64,000 nucleotides of DNA from Verrucomicrobiaceae bacterium. GTDB taxonomy: Bacteria; Verrucomicrobiota; Verrucomicrobiia; Verrucomicrobiales; Verrucomicrobiaceae. Shown one piece after another: positions 1-8,154 of the stretch. The notes beneath the pieces were generated by a model, which was not told the DNA's origin, searched no databases, and saw only the letters and a program-made list of their open reading frames with translations. The DNA is taken from positions 310,001 to 374,000 of the forward strand of contig JADJPW010000006.1 of assembly GCA_016713035.1 (NCBI GenBank), written 5' to 3'. Made by a program: the position numbers and the translations under genes. The number at the start of each line of letters is the position of its first letter. Positions within the stretch are counted from its first letter, which is position 1.

Positions 1-1
1 T

Positions 2-256
2 AAATTCCACTCCATGAAGCTGCACACCGATAAGCAGCACTGGAGCAAGCTCTCCATGAAAATGCTCGATAGTGGCGACGTCAGCGACCATCCCTATCAG
101 AGCCAGTTCCAGGCCTTCTTCGACTCCCTCGATGCAGGCAAGCCCATGCCACTCACCAGCTTTGAAGAATCCCTCAAGACCTTCGAAGTCATCTTCGCCG
201 CAGACAAGAGCGCCGAGCAGGGTGGCAAGCCGGTGAAAATCAGCGACATGCGTTGA
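2..256 (+). CDS. C-terminal end of a Gfo/Idh/MocA-family oxidoreductase (5' partial)
   Basis: The reading frame is open to the left window edge, so the gene starts outside the window. About 84 C-terminal residues are visible. The pattern HPYQ, then a short hydrophobic stretch, then SFEESLKTFEVIFAADKSAE and a final GKPVKI-like end is the usual tail of NAD(P)-dependent Gfo/Idh/MocA dehydrogenases, which in Verrucomicrobia often act on sugars or inositols. The Rossmann domain is not in view, so substrate cannot be judged. A strong hairpin terminator follows 25 bp after the stop. Family assignment rests on the tail only. Confidence 0.65.
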   Translation, partial: KFHSMKLHTDKQHWSKLSMKMLDSGDVSDHPYQSQFQAFFDSLDAGKPMPLTSFEESLKTFEVIFAADKSAEQGGKPVKISDMR

Positions 257-280
257 TTCCGCCGTCAGGAAGCACCCATC

Positions 281-313
281 AGCGGCCATTCGGGTAGCGA
301 ATGGCCGCTTTTT
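281..313 (+). terminator. Rho-independent terminator after the oxidoreductase
   Basis: AGCGGCCATTCG, a 5-nt spacer GGTAG and the complementary CGAATGGCCGCT form a 12-bp stem followed by a T run. It separates the partial oxidoreductase from metF. Confidence 0.85.
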
Positions 314-379
314 CATGCTGCGCAAACGAGCAAAGCATGGTTGTGTAAGCGGCCATTTTCGGCTCTTTCCGCCCACTCC

Positions 380-1303
380 ATGCATATCGAGGACATTTTC
401 AACAAACAAAAGCCCACACTCTCCTTCGAGTTCTTCCCACCCAAGTCTGCGGAGGCCTCTGAGGCCCTTTTCGGCACCATTGGGGAACTAGAGGCCCATA
501 AGCCCGATTTCGTCAGTGTGACCTACGGCGCAGGCGGCTCCACCCGCGAGCCTCACGCATGATCTCGTCGTGCGGATCAAAAAACCACCAGCCTCGATCC
601 CGTTCCCCATCTCACCTGCGTCTGCCACAGTGAGGCAGACATCCAGTCCATCCTCGAGCGCTATGCAGAGGCCGGAGTGAGCAATATTTTGGCCCTCGGC
701 GGTGATCCACCCAAAAACCTCGCCGGCTACGACCGCGCCAAAGATGCCTTCCAGCACGCAGCCGACCTCGTCGCCTTCATCAAGAAATTCAATGAACTCG
801 GCGGGCATCCAGATAAGCGCGGATTCGGCATCGGCGTCGCGGGTTTCCCAGAAGGGCACCCCACCACACCGAACCGCGTCCTCGAAATGGACCACCTGAA
901 GGCCAAAGTCGATGCCGGGGCCGATTACATCTGCACCCAGCTCTTCTTCGACAATCACGACTTCCTCGACTTCCGTGCCCGTTGCCGCCTCGCCGGAATC
1001 CATGTGCCCATCATCGCAGGTATCATGCCCATCACCAGCGCCTCAGGCATGCGCCGCATGGCCGAGCTCGCCGCCGGTGCCCGCTATCCTGCGAAGCTCC
1101 TCCGCGCCATCCAGCGCTGCGGCAATGATGAAGCCGCCGTCCAGAAAGTAGGCATCCACTACGCCACCGAGCAGTGCCACGACCTGCTCGATCACGGCGT
1201 GGACGGCATCCACTTCTATACGCTGAATAAATCCCACGCCACCCGCGAGATCTACGCCAGCCTAGGCATCCGTGACTCAGCCGCCGTCCAGAAACTGGCA
1301 TGA
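380..1303 (+). pseudogene. metF: 5,10-methylenetetrahydrofolate reductase, broken by two compensating frameshifts
   Basis: MTHFR reduces methylenetetrahydrofolate to methyltetrahydrofolate for methionine synthesis. The start MHIEDIFNKQ, the FEFFPPKS motif, the VTYGAGGSTRE segment, HLTC, ALGGDPP, CTQLFFD and GI.PI are all present and in order; total length (about 307 codons) fits the family. The frame is interrupted: one extra base near 551-554 (GAG CCTC ACG where GAG CTC ACG would give ELTHDLVVRIK) creates a TGA at 560-562, and one base is missing in the A run 579-584, which restores the original frame. In between, the third frame reads LTHDLVVRIKK, the expected sequence. Two indels within 30 bp, one in a homopolymer, suggest sequencing error as much as true decay. 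The last codons overlap the next gene by 4 bp. Confidence 0.85.
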
Positions 1304-2229
1304 TCACCACAACTGAAAAGCCCCTCATCGCCGCCATCGAGGCCGGTGGCACCAAATTCGTCTGCGCCATCGGCACCGGCCCGGATGACCTACGCGACAT
1401 CGCACGCTTTCCCACCACCACCCCAGAGGCCACACTCACAGAGGTCTGCCGCCACCTCTCCATGATGAAGTCCAAGCACGGCCCCTTCCAGGCCATCGGC
1501 ATCGGCTCCTTTGGCCCCATCGACCTCGATACGAATAGCAAAACCTACGGCTACATCACCACCACCCCCAAGCCCGGCTGGCAGTTCGTCGATGTCGCCA
1601 GCATGCTCAGGACACGCTACCACGTCCCCGTCGCCCTCGATACCGATGTCAATGCCGCCGTGCTCGGCGAATACCTCTGGGGCGCGGGGCAGGGCATCGA
1701 CCCACTCGTTTACATCACCGTCGGCACCGGAGTCGGCGGAGGGGCATTAGTCCATGGCCAGCTCCTCCATGGACTGCTGCATCCAGAAATGGGCCACATC
1801 ATGGTCCCACCCCCATCGAACAGCAGCGCCGTGCAGGCCATCTGCCACTGCCCCTTCCACAAAAGCTGCGTCGAAGGCTACATCAGCGGCGCAGCACTCG
1901 CCGTGCGCTGGGGAGTCAAAGCAGACGCCCTGCCAGAGGAGCACCCCGCATGGGAAGAAGTCGCCGATGTCATGGCCCATGCCCTCGCCAATATCACCCT
2001 CACCCTCTGCCCACGCCGCATCATCCTCGGCGGTGGCGTCATGAGCCAGGCACACATCCTCCCGCTCATCCGTGGGAAATTCTCCAAAGTCCTCAACAAC
2101 TACCTCCGCGTCCACGAAACCGGAGCCGGCTTAGACGACTTCATCCGCCCACCCGGCCTCAAAGATCAAAGCGGCATCCTCGGAGCCCTCGCACTCGGCG
2201 GCTATGCCCTCCAGGGCCGCAGGTGGTGA
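1300..2229 (+). CDS. ROK-family sugar kinase, fructokinase-like
   Basis: A 309-residue ROK kinase, predicted to phosphorylate a hexose (fructokinase-like subgroup) in the cytoplasm. Visible features: N-terminal phosphate-binding AAIEAGGTKF, the central DTDVNAAVLGE with the catalytic Asp, VGTGVGGGA, PEMGH, and a Cys/His zinc site of the form CHCPFHKSCVEG, close to the ROK CxCGxxGCxE signature. Near the C terminus LCPRRIILGGGV is the typical second nucleotide motif. The ATG overlaps the metF stop (ATGA), suggesting translational coupling, though the pathways are not obviously linked. Substrate is inferred from family only. Confidence 0.88.
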   Translation: MITTTEKPLIAAIEAGGTKFVCAIGTGPDDLRDIARFPTTTPEATLTEVCRHLSMMKSKHGPFQAIGIGSFGPIDLDTNSKTYGYITTTPKPGWQFVDVASMLRTRYHVPVALDTDVNAAVLGEYLWGAGQGIDPLVYITVGTGVGGGALVHGQLLHGLLHPEMGHIMVPPPSNSSAVQAICHCPFHKSCVEGYISGAALAVRWGVKADALPEEHPAWEEVADVMAHALANITLTLCPRRIILGGGVMSQAHILPLIRGKFSKVLNNYLRVHETGAGLDDFIRPPGLKDQSGILGALALGGYALQGRRW

Positions 2230-2469
2230 AGCCCCGCACCAGAATCCTCATGCGGCGAACCACCGGTTCTTGAGGAGCAGAAGGACCGAGGATCATGGAG
2301 TTTCTTGTTCCTTGTTCTTCGTGTTTGGTTCATCCGCCTCCGCCTCAGACTTGAAAGGGCTTTTATAGTCTTGCACATGCTCTTGATCTTCATTTCCCAT
2401 CTCTCAAAGAAATTAAGGGCACCTGTCCGGCTGTGGGTGTGTGTCCTGTGAGTGCTGGCGATCAGCGGC
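2230..2469. other. Intergenic stretch, no gene seen
   Basis: About 240 bp between the ROK kinase and the DUF1670 remnants. Open frames here are short and resemble no family I know. No clear terminator hairpin was found. Confidence 0.5.
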
Positions 2470-2732
2470 TCATGGGGTTGGTTGAGGCATAGGATGGCTG
2501 GGGTTGGTGCTTTGGTCGAGTTTTTTGATGATGTCCTCCAGACGGGAGGACTCTCCGTTGGGGAGATCGGCGTAACGGGCGCGGTGCTCTTCGATGAGAG
2601 CGAGGTGCTCTTCGATGAACCTCGAGCTGAGCTTGGTGGCAAAGCTGGTTTGCGCTACGTCGAGCCCTTTGCTTTTGCACATGAGCACTTGTTTGAAGTT
2701 GGTGGTGTAGCGCAGCACGGCTTCTGGGCTGT

Positions 2733-2799
2733 GGTCGGTTTGCCTCGCTGCGCTCGCCCTGCGGGCAGCCTGCGGCTGGCTATCTCCCTTCGGTCGGTT
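2733..2799. repeat. Short palindromic insertion (family A) with 8-bp target duplication
   Basis: A 51-bp GC-rich core (2741-2791) is flanked by direct copies of GGTCGGTT (2733-2740 and 2792-2799). It interrupts DUF1670 copy B exactly between the codons for RE and TDHS, so excision of one repeat plus the core restores the reading frame. The core contains GCTCGCCCTGCGGGC, shared with the element at 3026-3101. Confidence 0.75.
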
Positions 2800-3025
2800 C
2801 GCGGCATACGGTCTGCACGTTCTTGCCCTCGAAGATGAGCTTTTGCAGGATGATCTTCTTGTGCGTGAGCGTGGTGCCCATGTCGTGGATGCTGCCGCGG
2901 GTGGGCAGCATGCGCTGGTGCTCGTCTTCCCATTCGCGCCGGTAGATATCAACGGTGCTGGGTGAGAGTTTGAGCAACAGCGAGACTTCGGCGTTGGTGA
3001 GCACGCCGTGTTGCTCGTAGGCTTG

Positions 3026-3101
3026 GGAGCCGAACGGAGTGAAACAGACGCGACGAAGGAGCGCCCGCAGGGCGAGCGGGATGGGCGGCGGGAGCGAGTC
3101 A
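3026..3101. repeat. Second family-A palindromic insertion in DUF1670 copy B
   Basis: About 76 bp between the codons for ARLF and QAYEQHG. On the minus strand it opens TGACTCGCT, contains GCTCGCCCTGCGGGC and GTCTGTTTC, and ends CGTTCGGCTC. The opening and the central core match the element at 2741-2791 in the opposite orientation; the opening, GTCTGT and ending match the insert in the tRNA-Ser gene. It introduces a TGA. No clean target duplication is visible. Confidence 0.65.
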
Positions 3102-3466
3102 AAAGAGGCGGGCGACGGCTTCTTTTTTCACTTTGCGTAGCTTGGTGCCTTCGGCGCGGGCCTGCACTTCGCTGTTTTGCAGCAGATCGAGCACGACGGG
3201 GGTGAGCTGGCTCTGGGTGATGGTTTTACCGTAGCTACTGGTCTCGTCTTTATGCACGGCGGTCCAGCGCACTTGGCCTTGGGCCATGTGGGTGGTGCTG
3301 GGATAGTGCGCGGTGACGAGCTGGGCGATGGCTTGCATCCGGGCTTTGCGCGTGAGGAGTCCTCCGAGCTGGGGGCATTCGGCGGCGATGAAGGCGCTGA
3401 GGGCTCCTTCGAAGGTTTTGTAGCACTGTGGGCCGAAGGTGTCGCGGGCGTGTTGGAGTCGGTCGC

Positions 3467-4020
3467 TCATGGCTGCGTGGTTCCTATCGGCGATGAGTTG
3501 ATACACTTTGTGGGTGCCAAAAGCGCCCCCGTTTTGGTATCACCACTTTCGTGGTGCGCCGTGCCGATGGCCTCGAGTTCTGCGACTCGCAGCTTGAATC
3601 CTTCTTTGCTTTTGAACTCTTGGTAGATGTCGAGGTAGGCGTGGACGGAAACGTTGCTGATGCCCAGCGCGAAGGCGGTTTGCAGTACGCTGAAGCCGTG
3701 GAGGACGCAGTAGATGACGCGGGCGAAGTGGTTGAGGTAGCGCTCGACGGCGCGCAGGGGAGTGGTTGATGGCGCGGGCGACTTCCTTCGGCTCCTTGCC
3801 CTCGAGCCAGTGGCGGATGGCTACACCTTTGTGGGTGAGTGTCGGGCCGATGTCTTTTTGCTGTCCACGCGTGGGGATGGATGCCGAGGTCTTTGAGCGC
3901 CTTGATGTCGCGGCGCACGGTTCGTGCATCGCAGGAGAGGATCTGCGCGAGGTCTTCCTGCGTGAGCAAGCCGCCCTGGTCGCGTGCCTCCTCGCAGAGG
4001 CGGCCGATGCGCCCGCAGAG
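3467..4020 (-). pseudogene. DUF1670-type protein, copy A, truncated and frameshifted
   Basis: Minus-strand pieces in order: RIGRLCEEARDQGGLLTQEDLAQIL with RTVRRDIKALKDLGI; then, one frame over, PTRGQQKDIGPTLTHKGVAIRHWL and EVARAINHS; then, in another frame, LRAVERYLNHFARVIYC, QTAFALGISN and AYLDIYQEFKSKEGFKLR. These are the family's helix-turn-helix and GQ.KDIGP segments. Two indels (near the GI/PTRG junction and near NHS) and a stop just upstream of RIGRL mean the N-terminal half is lost or out of frame. It ends 40 bp inside copy B. Two tandem DUF1670 genes imply a former pair. Confidence 0.65.
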
Positions 4021-4101
4021 TCAGCGAAAATGCCCGCTTGCCGCTTTGAGCACGATCTGGTTCAATCAGGCGCTTCAACACTCCTTTCGCCTTTTTAGCC
4101 T

Positions 4102-6642
4102 ATGAACCAGCTTTTTCGTGCTTTGGCCGTAATCACGGTTTTGGGCTCTTTTTCGGCCCATGCGGCCTTTCCCACGCTGCACCTGAAAAACGTGTGTGAT
4201 GATCAAATCCATGCTCCCACGGTCATCACCCATGCTGGGGATGGCTCTGGCCGTCTCTTCATCTGCGATCAGCCTGGGAAGATTTTCATCTTTCAAAATG
4301 GCATGCTGCTGCCCACGCCTTTTCTCGATGTGGGGCCGGAGATGACCGGTGGTTCGCCAGCCTTTAATTTTGGAACGGGTTACACCGAGCGTGGATTGCT
4401 GGGATTATGCTTCCATCCCGACTTCGAAAATAGCGCTGCCGCAGGTTACCGGCGCTTTTATGTGAACTACTCTGCGCCGAACTCGCACGCCACCCTCAAT
4501 CCGGTCGATCCGAGCGGCACGACGAACAACGTGACCGTCATCGCCGAGTATCGCGTGTCTTTGACCAATCCGAACGTGGCCGATCCAGCCACCAAGCGCA
4601 TCGTGCTCACTTACGGCCAGCCTCAGAGCAATCACAATGGCGGCCAGATCGAGTTCGGACCGGATGGTCTGCTCTACATCGGTGCTGGCGACGGCGGTGG
4701 CTCGATGGACAATCAACTCGGACATACTCAGGGCGTCTCATCCCAGCCTGCAGCGCCCAATCAGCGTGTGACAGGTGGTTTGGGCAATGGTCAGGACCGC
4801 CGCACGCTGCTGGGGAAAATCCTCCGCATTGATCCACTGGGTACGAATGGCCCCGGCGGTAGCTATGGCATCCCTGCGGGCAATCCCTTTGTCGGACTGA
4901 CACAGGACTTCACCGATGACTCGCTCGATGGTGCCATGCGCGGAGAAATCTATGCCTACGGCATGCGCAATCCATGGAAATTCAGCTTTGACGCTAGCTT
5001 CGGCGGCTCACCACGCATGATCTGCGCGGATGTCGGCCAGGGTGATGTGGAGGAACTCGATTTCATCACCAGCGGTGGGAATTTCGGCTGGCGTATGAAA
5101 GAGGGCAGTGTCGATTTTGACACCATCACGGCCTACGGCGGCTCGCCACCATCGACGATCAGTCCTTTCGCCGAATATGCTCATCCCTCCGCCACACTCT
5201 CCGGCACCGGGCCCATGCCAAAGCTCGGCACCTCGATCACTGGTGGCTACGTGTATCGCGGCACCGAGATTCCTGACATGGAGGGGAAGTATCTCTGCGC
5301 AGACTATGCCTACAATGGCATCGGCGGCGGCAATGGCATCCTCATAGGTGTGGAGGAGACTTCTCCTGGTGTGTATAGCAGCCCCGTGCAGGTCAGCACC
5401 TATGCGGCGCTGCCCGCTGCCTCACGCATCTATACCTTCGGAGTCGATGAAGCGGGTGAGATGTATGTCGGCACCAAAGTCACCTCTGGTGTGCTGGCTC
5501 TCTCTGGTGGCAAGCCCGCAGGCACCATCTGGAAGGTGCAGGGTCTGCAAAGCGCCACGCTCGCTCTGCCCGCCAACCGTGACAATACCATCTTCCAGCA
5601 GACCACCGCACCGTGGAAGAGCAACGGCGTCGGCATCCATGCCTTCGCTGGAAAAACCGGCACCGCAGCGAATGAAGCTGTGCGCCGCACCCTCACTCGC
5701 TATGACCTTAGCTCCATCCCTGCGGGTGCCACACTCACCAGTGCCTCCGTGTCCATGACGGTGAATCTCCAGGTCGGTGAGGGATTCCCCATGAAGCTGC
5801 ACAAGCTCACTGCCGACTGGGGTGAGGGCACCTCCAATGCAGGCACGAGCAAAGACGGCGCTGGGGCCAATGCGACCACCAACGATGCCACCTGGGCACA
5901 TCGTTTCTATCATGCCACCACGCCGACTTCATGGACCACCGCTGGCGGTGACTATGTCGCTGCCGCCTCCTCCACCACGAACGTCGGGAACTTCCTCAAC
6001 GAACCCGTCAATACCTGGAGCGGCGGCACGCTGCTGGCGGATGTACAGAGCTGGATCGCAGCTCCTGCGACGAATTTTGGCTGGATACTCATCGGTGATG
6101 AAAGCCAAGCCTACACCGCACAGCGATTCCTCAGTCGTGAAAACAGCAATGCCAGCCAGCGCCCGAAGCTACACGTCAGCTACACCAGCACTCCACCTCT
6201 CTCACCTTACGAGACATGGTATAGCACGCACTTCCCCACCGCACCTCCCGGCACCTACTTCGACCCCACCGGCGACCACGACGGCGATGGTATCAATAAC
6301 CTCATCGAATACGCCTATGCCTACAATCCCACCGTGCGGAATACCACCAACGGACTGAACTTCACCATCACCGACGACACCGTCAATACCACCATCACCG
6401 CCACCTTTCGCCGTGATCCGCGTGCCACTGATCTCACCTACGAGCTCCAAGCCAGCGAGGACCTCATCACTTGGGACACCGTCGTCACCAGCGAAGGTGG
6501 CGGCACACCCATTGGGAATGCCTTTGTCAGCGAAGCCGTCATCAGTGGCGAATCTCCCATCCTTCTCGTCACCGCCTCTGGCGAGCTTGCGGGGATCGAA
6601 ACACGGAATTTCATCCGACTCAAAATCACCCGCACACCGTGA
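4102..6642 (+). CDS. Secreted PQQ-type glucose/sorbosone dehydrogenase-like protein with DNRLRE domain
   Basis: An 846-residue exported protein. Signal peptide about 1-22 ending AHA. Residues about 25-455 form a glucose/sorbosone dehydrogenase-like propeller: GDGSGRLFICDQPGKI near the start, GLLGLCFHPDF, HNGGQIEFGPDG, GDGGG and YGMRNPWKFSFD are family landmarks. About 475-690 is a DNRLRE-type beta domain (RDNTIFQQ, then a stretch of small polar residues). The tail has a calcium-site-like DPTGDHDGDGINN repeat, common in secreted Verrucomicrobia proteins. Likely an extracytoplasmic sugar oxidase; cofactor and substrate are inferred. Its stop overlaps the GTG start of the next gene. Confidence 0.85.
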   Translation: MNQLFRALAVITVLGSFSAHAAFPTLHLKNVCDDQIHAPTVITHAGDGSGRLFICDQPGKIFIFQNGMLLPTPFLDVGPEMTGGSPAFNFGTGYTERGLLGLCFHPDFENSAAAGYRRFYVNYSAPNSHATLNPVDPSGTTNNVTVIAEYRVSLTNPNVADPATKRIVLTYGQPQSNHNGGQIEFGPDGLLYIGAGDGGGSMDNQLGHTQGVSSQPAAPNQRVTGGLGNGQDRRTLLGKILRIDPLGTNGPGGSYGIPAGNPFVGLTQDFTDDSLDGAMRGEIYAYGMRNPWKFSFDASFGGSPRMICADVGQGDVEELDFITSGGNFGWRMKEGSVDFDTITAYGGSPPSTISPFAEYAHPSATLSGTGPMPKLGTSITGGYVYRGTEIPDMEGKYLCADYAYNGIGGGNGILIGVEETSPGVYSSPVQVSTYAALPAASRIYTFGVDEAGEMYVGTKVTSGVLALSGGKPAGTIWKVQGLQSATLALPANRDNTIFQQTTAPWKSNGVGIHAFAGKTGTAANEAVRRTLTRYDLSSIPAGATLTSASVSMTVNLQVGEGFPMKLHKLTADWGEGTSNAGTSKDGAGANATTNDATWAHRFYHATTPTSWTTAGGDYVAAASSTTNVGNFLNEPVNTWSGGTLLADVQSWIAAPATNFGWILIGDESQAYTAQRFLSRENSNASQRPKLHVSYTSTPPLSPYETWYSTHFPTAPPGTYFDPTGDHDGDGINNLIEYAYAYNPTVRNTTNGLNFTITDDTVNTTITATFRRDPRATDLTYELQASEDLITWDTVVTSEGGGTPIGNAFVSEAVISGESPILLVTASGELAGIETRNFIRLKITRTP

Positions 6643-7337
6643 TTCGCGGACTTCTAGCACTCGGACTCGCTGGAATGGCCCAAGCTACCACGGTGGTCAC
6701 ATTGCAGCCCATCGCAGACACGCATGCCTCTGCAGCCAATGCGGTCACGAATTACGGCAGCGCAGGGGCACTGGCTGTCAGTGGCAGCGGCAATACCAAG
6801 GGTGCCTTTCAGAGTGTCCTGCGCTTTGATCTCGCCAGTGTGAAAAGCACCTTTGATGCCACCTACGGTGCGGGGAACTGGACTCTCGATAGCCTCCAGC
6901 TCCAACTCACCGCCGCCACTCCGAACAACACCATCTTCAATGCCAACGCCGCCGGTTTGATCCTCATCGAGTGGCTCGCTGACGACACCTGGCTGGAAAA
7001 CAGCACCAACTGGAACTCCCTGCCTGCCGTCATCGCCGCTGGCAGCGAATCCCTGGGCTCCTTCGGCTATCTGGGAGCCAGCAGCGGCACCCAACTCGCC
7101 ACCCTAACATCCAGCCTCGGCTTCAGCGCCGATCTCAGCGCTGGGAGCACCGCCAGCTTCCGCCTCGCCGCAGGTGATACGCTCGTCAGCATGGTCACGA
7201 ACTCGCGGAACTTTGGCACCGTAGCCAATCGCCCCACTCTCATCCTCACCGCCAGCCCCGAGCCCTCTCGGACTTTGCTCACCCTCCTCGCCCTCAGTGC
7301 CGTGGCCCTCCATCGCCGCCGATATACAGCGCGGTGA
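6639..7337 (+). CDS. PEP-CTERM protein with DNRLRE-like domain
   Basis: 232 residues if translation starts at the GTG inside the upstream stop (GTGA overlap); this start puts a signal peptide MIRGLLALGLAGMAQA at the N terminus. The body starts with PIADTHASAANAVTNYG, a DNRLRE-like opening also found in the preceding protein. The C terminus SPEPSRTLLTLLALSAVALHRRR is a PEP-CTERM sorting signal: PEP, hydrophobic helix, arginine cluster. Such proteins are cleaved by exosortase and displayed on the surface. Overlap and shared domain type suggest both act together outside the cell. The start is less certain than the rest. Confidence 0.75.
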   Translation: MIRGLLALGLAGMAQATTVVTLQPIADTHASAANAVTNYGSAGALAVSGSGNTKGAFQSVLRFDLASVKSTFDATYGAGNWTLDSLQLQLTAATPNNTIFNANAAGLILIEWLADDTWLENSTNWNSLPAVIAAGSESLGSFGYLGASSGTQLATLTSSLGFSADLSAGSTASFRLAAGDTLVSMVTNSRNFGTVANRPTLILTASPEPSRTLLTLLALSAVALHRRRYTAR

Positions 7338-7350
7338 CGGTTAAAGCACA

Positions 7351-7447
7351 TCCTCCTCCTACTCTTACTCCTCCTCTTCCTCCCGGAATCGCAGGCCTGG
7401 AGACCTTCGATCCGGGAGGAGGAGTAAGAGTAGGAGGAAGAGGAAGA
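7351..7447. repeat. Long inverted repeat of polypyrimidine/polypurine type
   Basis: Left arm (7351-7391) is built from CTCCT/ACTCTT words and ends CCCGGAATCG; right arm (7408-7447) is the near complement starting CGATCCGGGAGG. It lies between converging genes and its right end reaches the HNH stop, so it could act as a two-way terminator. Its word-like arms resemble three other hairpins in this window. Confidence 0.75.
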
Positions 7448-7449
7448 TT

Positions 7450-8034
7450 TCAGCTCGTGAGGAACATCTCCCATTCCCTCACTCGATGCGTGTTCTTGAT
7501 CAGCATCGTCACCGGCACCTCACGCGGCACGCTGGGAGCACGCAGCAGCTTCAAACCGGCCTCAGTAGGCAGTTTCGCCCCTTTGCGGCTGTTCACGCGT
7601 TTGTCGGCGAGCACGCAGTTTTCCCAGGAGGTGGGTCCACCGCGAGAAAGCGGCACGACGTGATCAATGTTGCCTTCGTGCGGGCGCAGCTTGCGGCCGG
7701 TGTATTGGCACACACCGCCATCGCGCTCCCAGATGCCGCGCACGCCGAACTTCGGCCGCTTCTTCGGCACCTTGTCGAATTTCGCCAGCACGAGCACCGC
7801 AGGCACACGCACCGGCCCTTTGACGGTGCCGATGACGTTGTCGCCCTCGCGCACGGGCAGCGTGAGCCACTCCGTCCATGTCACCGGGCGGATGTGCCCG
7901 CCGGTTTCGATGTCCAGCGCTGTCGCCGCACCGCCCGCGATCATGCTGAAGGCCTCCACCGGCGTTTTCACGCCAATGGCCTGCCAGTTGCGGTTGAGCA
8001 CGAGAACCGTGCTTTTGTTGAGGATGTCGTTCAT
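7450..8034 (-). CDS. HNH endonuclease family protein
   Basis: 194 residues. The C-terminal half carries the HNH signature: CQYTGRKLRPHEGNIDHVVPLSRGG with the key DH, then TSWENCVLA and a final N.RKG. The N-terminal part (VLVLNRNWQAI, then TPVEAFSMI) is the standard opening of a widespread stand-alone family of bacterial HNH proteins of uncertain role. No linked methylase or phage genes lie nearby, so this is probably a housekeeping or DNA-repair type nuclease rather than a restriction enzyme. Same strand as rtcB, 120 bp downstream of it, but separated by a hairpin. Confidence 0.85.
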   Translation of the reverse strand: MNDILNKSTVLVLNRNWQAIGVKTPVEAFSMIAGGAATALDIETGGHIRPVTWTEWLTLPVREGDNVIGTVKGPVRVPAVLVLAKFDKVPKKRPKFGVRGIWERDGGVCQYTGRKLRPHEGNIDHVVPLSRGGPTSWENCVLADKRVNSRKGAKLPTEAGLKLLRAPSVPREVPVTMLIKNTHRVREWEMFLTS

Positions 8035-8068
8035 AGGTTAAAAGTGGGTTTGAGGTGTTTGCGAGGTA

Positions 8069-8148
8069 GTTCGCGGTTCTCAGTTCCCGGTTCGCGTTTG
8101 CGTGTTCTTCGGCGACCAACCGAGAACTGCGAACCGAGAACCGGGAAC
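8069..8148. repeat. Inverted repeat with GGTTCTCGGTTCGC words
   Basis: Left arm 8069-8096 and right arm 8118-8148 are near complements built from repeated GGTTC/CGAGAACC words around a 21-nt loop. It lies between rtcB and the HNH gene and may be the rtcB terminator. Same architecture as the hairpins at 7351, 13026 and 13213. Confidence 0.7.
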
Positions 8149-8154
8149 ACCTTT

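Larger units (their letters stand above)
2470..3506 (-). pseudogene. DUF1670-type protein, copy B, interrupted by two short insertions
   Basis: Read 5' to 3' on the minus strand the pieces are: VYQLIADRNHAAMSDRLQ with a VPV-like region down to KEAVARLF; then QAYEQHGVLTNAEVSLLLKLS with a helix-turn-helix-like core, RGSIHDMG and LTHKKIILQKL; then TDHSPEAVLRYTTNFKQVL and SSRFIEEHLALIEEH. This order matches the DUF1670 family, whose function is unknown; the HTH-like core suggests nucleic-acid binding. The frame is cut twice: after LF by about 76 bp (3026-3101) and after VCRE by 59 bp including an 8-bp duplication (2733-2799). Removing both restores a continuous protein. The GTG at 3506 overlaps copy A. 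Confidence 0.7.
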
